Origin: an uncultured Lachnospiraceae bacterium
GTDB taxonomy: Bacteria > Bacillota > Clostridia > Lachnospirales > Lachnospiraceae
Direction: 5' to 3'
Assembly: GCA_945949085.1 (NCBI GenBank)
Contig: CAMFDJ010000011.1
Span: 1-64,000 of the forward strand
Length of the DNA: 64,000 bases
Within the stretch, counting starts at the first letter, position 1, and every line of letters begins with the position of its first letter. Positions 59,906-64,000 of the stretch are shown here, one piece after another. A program made the translations under genes and the position numbers. The notes under the pieces were generated by a model that was not told where the DNA came from, ran no database searches, and was given only the letters and a program-made list of their open reading frames with translations.

Positions 59906-61501
59906 CTATCTGTCCCACTTGTCGCAAAGCGCATTGATCTGATCTGCAAACTTGGCAAGATCCTTATTTGCACCACCCTCATTTCTATGAATGACAGCGA
60001 TAAGTCTCTGCCCTGCCGCAAGCAGTCTCGAGAAGATGTCAGAAGCCACTTTCTTCTTCTTGACAGGAACACCCTCTGCCTCGTAAGTGATCGTGTTTGT
60101 CAGAAGATCAACCTCTGTGCCGCTGTAAGGGGCATAGGTGTTATAACCGTATTCATGCTTTAAGCACTGCGCAAAAGAGCTACAGACCGTATCCTCTCCA
60201 TGTACAATGAATACACGCTCCGGTTTCTTTTCAAAGCCGTTTACCCACGCAATCAGGCCGTTCTTATCAGCATGTCCGGAGAGCCCGGCAAGCTGCATGA
60301 TCTTTGCGCGTACTTCAATGGTCTCCCCGAAAAGTTTCACTTCCTTGACACCTTCCACAATGGCACGTCCGAGCGTACCGATTGCCTGATATCCTACAAA
60401 CAATATCGTACATTCCGGTCTCCACAGATTATGCTTTAAGTGATGTCTGATACGTCCTGCCTCACACATGCCGGAAGCGGAAATAATGACCTTCGGCGTA
60501 TCCTCAAAATTGATCATCTTGGATTCGTCGCTTGTGATGGAAAGACGCAATCCCGGAAAGCTGATAGGATTGATTCCCTGCTTCACCAGCTCCATCGCTT
60601 CTTCATCAAAACAGTTGTATATGTTCTTTTGGAAAATACCGGTAGCCTCCACCGCCAGAGGACTATCCACATAGACAGGAAAATCCGGATGCCCCTCTAC
60701 CAGCTTCTCCGCCTTGATCTTACGCAGAAAATACAACATTTCCTGTGTTCTGCCCACGGCAAAGGACGGAATGACAACATTGCCCCCCTTATCAAAAGTC
60801 TCCTTCAGAATCTTGACAAGTTCACCCACATAATCCGGCTTCTCCGCAGCATGGATACGGTCTCCGTAGGTGGATTCCATGACGACATAATCTGCCTCGC
60901 TTGTCAGCGAAGGGTCCTTGATGAGAGGCTGGTTCAGATTGCCGATATCACCGGAAAATACGATTTTTTTTGTAACCTTATCTTCCGTCAGCCACACTTC
61001 AATACTGGCTGATCCAAGCAGATGTCCAACGTCCGTAAAACGGATCTGAATCCCTTCACAGAGCGTAATCATCGTGTCATAATGACATGGCACAATCAGT
61101 TTTACCGTGCCATCCGCATCCTCCATCGTGTAGACCGGTTCATAGCTCTCGTAATTGCCGTTTCTCTTTGCCTTACGTCTCTTCCACTCTGCCTCCTGAC
61201 TCTGGATATGAGCACAGTCACGAAGCATGATGCTACATAAATCAGCCGTGGCATCCGTCATGAAAATCTGCCCTCTGAACCCTCTGGCATACAACAGTGG
61301 CAGCATTCCCGAATGATCGACATGCGCATGTGTCAGGAGTACATAGTCCAGCATAGATTCCTGAATCGGCAGATCTACATTCTCAAAGACATTTACTCCC
61401 TGCTCCATACCATAATCCACAAGGATATGTTTTCCACATGCCTCCAGATAATGGCAGCTTCCCGTCACCTCATGCGCCGCACCAATAAATTTCAGTTTCA
61501 T
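59906..61501 (-). CDS. Metallo-beta-lactamase/beta-CASP RNase-like protein
   Basis: LTHAHVDHSGMLPLLYARGF, beta-CASP segment, GLSGHADKNGL. Confidence 0.93.
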   Translation of the reverse strand: MKLKFIGAAHEVTGSCHYLEACGKHILVDYGMEQGVNVFENVDLPIQESMLDYVLLTHAHVDHSGMLPLLYARGFRGQIFMTDATADLCSIMLRDCAHIQSQEAEWKRRKAKRNGNYESYEPVYTMEDADGTVKLIVPCHYDTMITLCEGIQIRFTDVGHLLGSASIEVWLTEDKVTKKIVFSGDIGNLNQPLIKDPSLTSEADYVVMESTYGDRIHAAEKPDYVGELVKILKETFDKGGNVVIPSFAVGRTQEMLYFLRKIKAEKLVEGHPDFPVYVDSPLAVEATGIFQKNIYNCFDEEAMELVKQGINPISFPGLRLSITSDESKMINFEDTPKVIISASGMCEAGRIRHHLKHNLWRPECTILFVGYQAIGTLGRAIVEGVKEVKLFGETIEVRAKIMQLAGLSGHADKNGLIAWVNGFEKKPERVFIVHGEDTVCSSFAQCLKHEYGYNTYAPYSGTEVDLLTNTITYEAEGVPVKKKKVASDIFSRLLAAGQRLIAVIHRNEGGANKDLAKFADQINALCDKWDR

Positions 61502-61516
61502 AAAAAAGCCCCCTTT

Positions 61517-62239
61517 TTATCGCAGTGCCAGCAGCCTAAGCCCATAAAGCGCCAGCAGATGCAATGGATAAAATAAATAAAAGAAATACTTCAGGTTTTT
61601 ACCCTTCTTTCCATTATAGTGATAAATCAGCAAAAATGCCGGAAAACACAGATATTCCCAGATCATACAGAGATATCCGCATACACAGGCTTTTCGCCGG
61701 TCACTGCGGAACCAGTAAAAAATCAAAAGCAAAAGCACACCAAACGCACTGTAATCCGTCTTTAAAAAATAAGCGAGCAGCATTCCCGCCATACCGATCA
61801 CCATGCCAAGCGAGATACGGAAAATCGGATCGCCCCGGTTACTGTCACGCACCTTTTCAATCAGAAACATCGCAATGCAGCCGATTAAAAGCGTAAAAAA
61901 CACATTCTGCATCTTTCTTTCAAATAAGCCGTCCTGCAAAGCCAGATCAAAAGGTATCTCCGACAACACGGAAAACACTAGGAGCCTTGCCAGATACCGA
62001 TATCTGTTCCTCGTATGATAAAATCCCTCTACCAGCACAAAACAAAAAATAGGGAATGCCGTCCTGCCGACTGCACGAAGCACCTGATAGATGATATCGG
62101 CACCGGCAAAGTCCTGTGTCTTATCATAATAGGAAGTATAAATCACAAAAAAAGCTGCTCCAAAATGATCGATCAGCATGGAAATCACTGCGATCATTTT
62201 TAATCCGGTCGTCGTAAACAGATTCTGTGTCCGGTCCAT
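61517..62239 (-). CDS. TraX family protein
   Basis: TTTGLKMIAVISMLIDHFGAAFF..., RVVGRTAFPIFCF-like motif; start reset to 62239. Confidence 0.88.
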   Translation of the reverse strand: MDRTQNLFTTTGLKMIAVISMLIDHFGAAFFVIYTSYYDKTQDFAGADIIYQVLRAVGRTAFPIFCFVLVEGFYHTRNRYRYLARLLVFSVLSEIPFDLALQDGLFERKMQNVFFTLLIGCIAMFLIEKVRDSNRGDPIFRISLGMVIGMAGMLLAYFLKTDYSAFGVLLLLIFYWFRSDRRKACVCGYLCMIWEYLCFPAFLLIYHYNGKKGKNLKYFFYLFYPLHLLALYGLRLLALR

Positions 62240-62337
62240 AAAAATAAGTTCCTTTCCATATATCATAGTATAACATACCCTTGACACAAATGCCATGCGG
62301 GATTCATTTCTTTTTGCTCACTCCCACCGGAAAATGC

Positions 62338-62378
62338 AAAACCCCGGAATCACTCTGCATCATGTGATTCCGGGGCAC
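62338..62378 (-). terminator. Intrinsic terminator
   Basis: ACCCCGGAATCACtctgcatcatGTGATTCCGGGG. Confidence 0.75.
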
Positions 62379-62473
62379 ACCCTAAACTTATGTAAACCAA
62401 AAGTTATTATTCCGCATCAAGTGCTTTTGCCACTCTTGACTTATCTACTATAACTGTTCTCCAAAAAGTACCT

Positions 62474-63277
62474 TCATTCCTGCAAAGCACCGGTCTCCTT
62501 CTTCCAAACCATCCACGCGGTATATGCAATCACCAGGGCCAAAATCCAGACAACAACTTCAATCAAAGCAATCGACATACCAAGTCCGCTTAAAATAACC
62601 GCCAAAGCATCTAATGTAAAATGGAAAACTAACGCAACCACATACCATTTCATTTTTCCAACCTTCGTTGCCGCAAACCAGACAAGAACAGACAATCCGA
62701 TCTGTGCTGTCACAGCCGCAAATCGCTCAATCGGTGATGCCAGGAACAACAATGGGGATGTCTGGGTAAGTGTGTCAAAAGCAGCCTGCAAAGTTTGCTT
62801 GTTTGCCTCATCCAGCGGCGCCAAAAGTATTTCTGTCGCTCCGGTATTGATGCAGACAGAATAGATGATATTGTTTATCATTCCCATCGTCAGAATCACG
62901 AACGCTTCAAACCCGCCATGTCCCGCTCCATACATGAGTGCATTATGCGGATCGGATAACTTTTTTCCAAGCCAGAATCGCATGGACAAAAGTCTTCCAG
63001 TCTCTTCAAACAAAGCTGCCATCAAGCCGCCATAAACCGCCATGATCCAAAAACTACTTTGCATTGCTTTTCCAAACGGAAGCACAAATAGAACAAGCGC
63101 ATGCACCATCTGTTCCAGAACAAATGCAAAGACAAACATAACCAGACAGCCCACAAAAAAAGCGAGTAAACTTGCTTTGTATTTTTTCTTAAAACAGATC
63201 GCCAAAACAAGCGGAATCAAAATGCCGATCAGCAAATTGAGTACCATAAAAACAATAGATAACATAGGAACTTTCAT
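62474..63277 (-). CDS. YhfC-family membrane protein
   Basis: ALFEETGRLLSMRF, YGAGHGGFEAFVI. Confidence 0.85.
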   Translation of the reverse strand: MKVPMLSIVFMVLNLLIGILIPLVLAICFKKKYKASLLAFFVGCLVMFVFAFVLEQMVHALVLFVLPFGKAMQSSFWIMAVYGGLMAALFEETGRLLSMRFWLGKKLSDPHNALMYGAGHGGFEAFVILTMGMINNIIYSVCINTGATEILLAPLDEANKQTLQAAFDTLTQTSPLLFLASPIERFAAVTAQIGLSVLVWFAATKVGKMKWYVVALVFHFTLDALAVILSGLGMSIALIEVVVWILALVIAYTAWMVWKKETGALQE

Positions 63278-63334
63278 CTTAAGTCACCTCCACGCAGAAT
63301 AAACCAAATCAGTCAACGCCGTATCCTTTCTCTT

Positions 63335-63649
63335 CTAGTTCAAGAATTTCACTGCAGTTCCGTAAGCAACCACTTCTGCAGCGCCCTGCATAACAGCAGA
63401 AGATCCGTATCTTACACCAACCACTGCGTCCGCACCAAGTGCAGTTGCCTCATCTACCATTCTCTTTGTCGCAATCTGTCTTGCTTCATTGAGCATTTCC
63501 GTATAACCGGCAATCTCGCCGCCGACAAGTGTCTTCATACCTGCCATAAAATCCCTACCGATATTCTTTGACTGCACAATCGTTCCTTTCACAATTCCAA
63601 TTGCCTCAATTTCTTTTCCCGGGATACAATCAATACTTACGAGCTTCAT
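63335..63649 (-). CDS. YbjQ family (UPF0145) heavy-metal-binding protein
   Basis: GEIAGYTEMLNEARQIATKRMVDEATALGADAVVGVRY. Confidence 0.92.
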   Translation of the reverse strand: MKLVSIDCIPGKEIEAIGIVKGTIVQSKNIGRDFMAGMKTLVGGEIAGYTEMLNEARQIATKRMVDEATALGADAVVGVRYGSSAVMQGAAEVVAYGTAVKFLN

Positions 63650-64000
63650 CTTCTTCTCCTCCATCAATTTCTTTCATTCTGAGTTTTAATGCGACTATTG
63701 CACCGATGATGACTGCCACAAATGGCAAAATCATAAAAAATAATACGCCGATGGGCAACTGATCGACCGTATTGGCCCAAAGGATCATGGCAATGAGCAG
63801 AATCATAATCATGATCATGACAGCTGCAGATAAAGCAGAACCATATTTTTTCTGTTTGATATCATTCTTTTCAATATCCATAAACTTGGTTCCCCCTTCC
63901 TCCATTTTCTTCATAGAAGAAAGATACTCGGATGCATCCAGGCTTTCAAAGTCCTTTACTTCCTCTGCAAGTCTGTCACAAAGCTGCAGGGAAAGCTGCA
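63630..64000 (-). CDS. Hypothetical membrane protein (5' end beyond window)
   Basis: Frame is open upstream of the ORF-track start: QLSLQLCDRLAEEVKDFESLDASEYLSSMKKMEEGG..., to the window edge. Confidence 0.65.
   Translation of the reverse strand, partial: QLSLQLCDRLAEEVKDFESLDASEYLSSMKKMEEGGTKFMDIEKNDIKQKKYGSALSAAVMIMIMILLIAMILWANTVDQLPIGVLFFMILPFVAVIIGAIVALKLRMKEIDGGEEDEARKY

Noticed and set aside
1-64000. CRISPR arrays
   Set aside because: No regularly spaced repeat-spacer units were seen; the repeats found are att, iteron or operator-like and few in number.

Overview
This looks like a Lachnospiraceae-type (Clostridia) chromosomal window. Most of it is housekeeping: purA/purB/purF, infC-rpmI-rplT, thrS behind a T-box, glpK, murI, pepD, ilvE, folA-thyA, several ABC transporters, and a LacI-type regulator. 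The exception is a ~9.8 kb integrative element at about 1479-11265, inserted in the 3' end of a tRNA-Leu(AAG) gene. It is flanked by a 20-bp direct repeat of the tRNA 3' end and carries a tyrosine recombinase beside the tRNA. It also encodes a CRESS-DNA-type Rep (HUH endonuclease plus SF3 helicase, as in circoviruses and geminiviruses), and has a circovirus-like origin: a perfect 9-bp stem whose 11-nt loop contains TAGTATTAC, followed by tandem TGTGTTC repeats. Its cargo includes a radical SAM/SPASM maturase next to two tandem SH3b-like membrane proteins. One of these ends in a tail in which every Cys is followed by Asp, which makes it a candidate RiPP substrate. No relaxase, capsid or conjugation genes were seen. 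Other notable features are an infC leader attenuator with an AUU start codon, a cluster of XRE-type operators, a predicted pseudokinase, and a tight four-gene operon of uncharacterised proteins including an actin/Hsp70-like one. All calls come from reading the sequence and the supplied ORFs; no database search was run.
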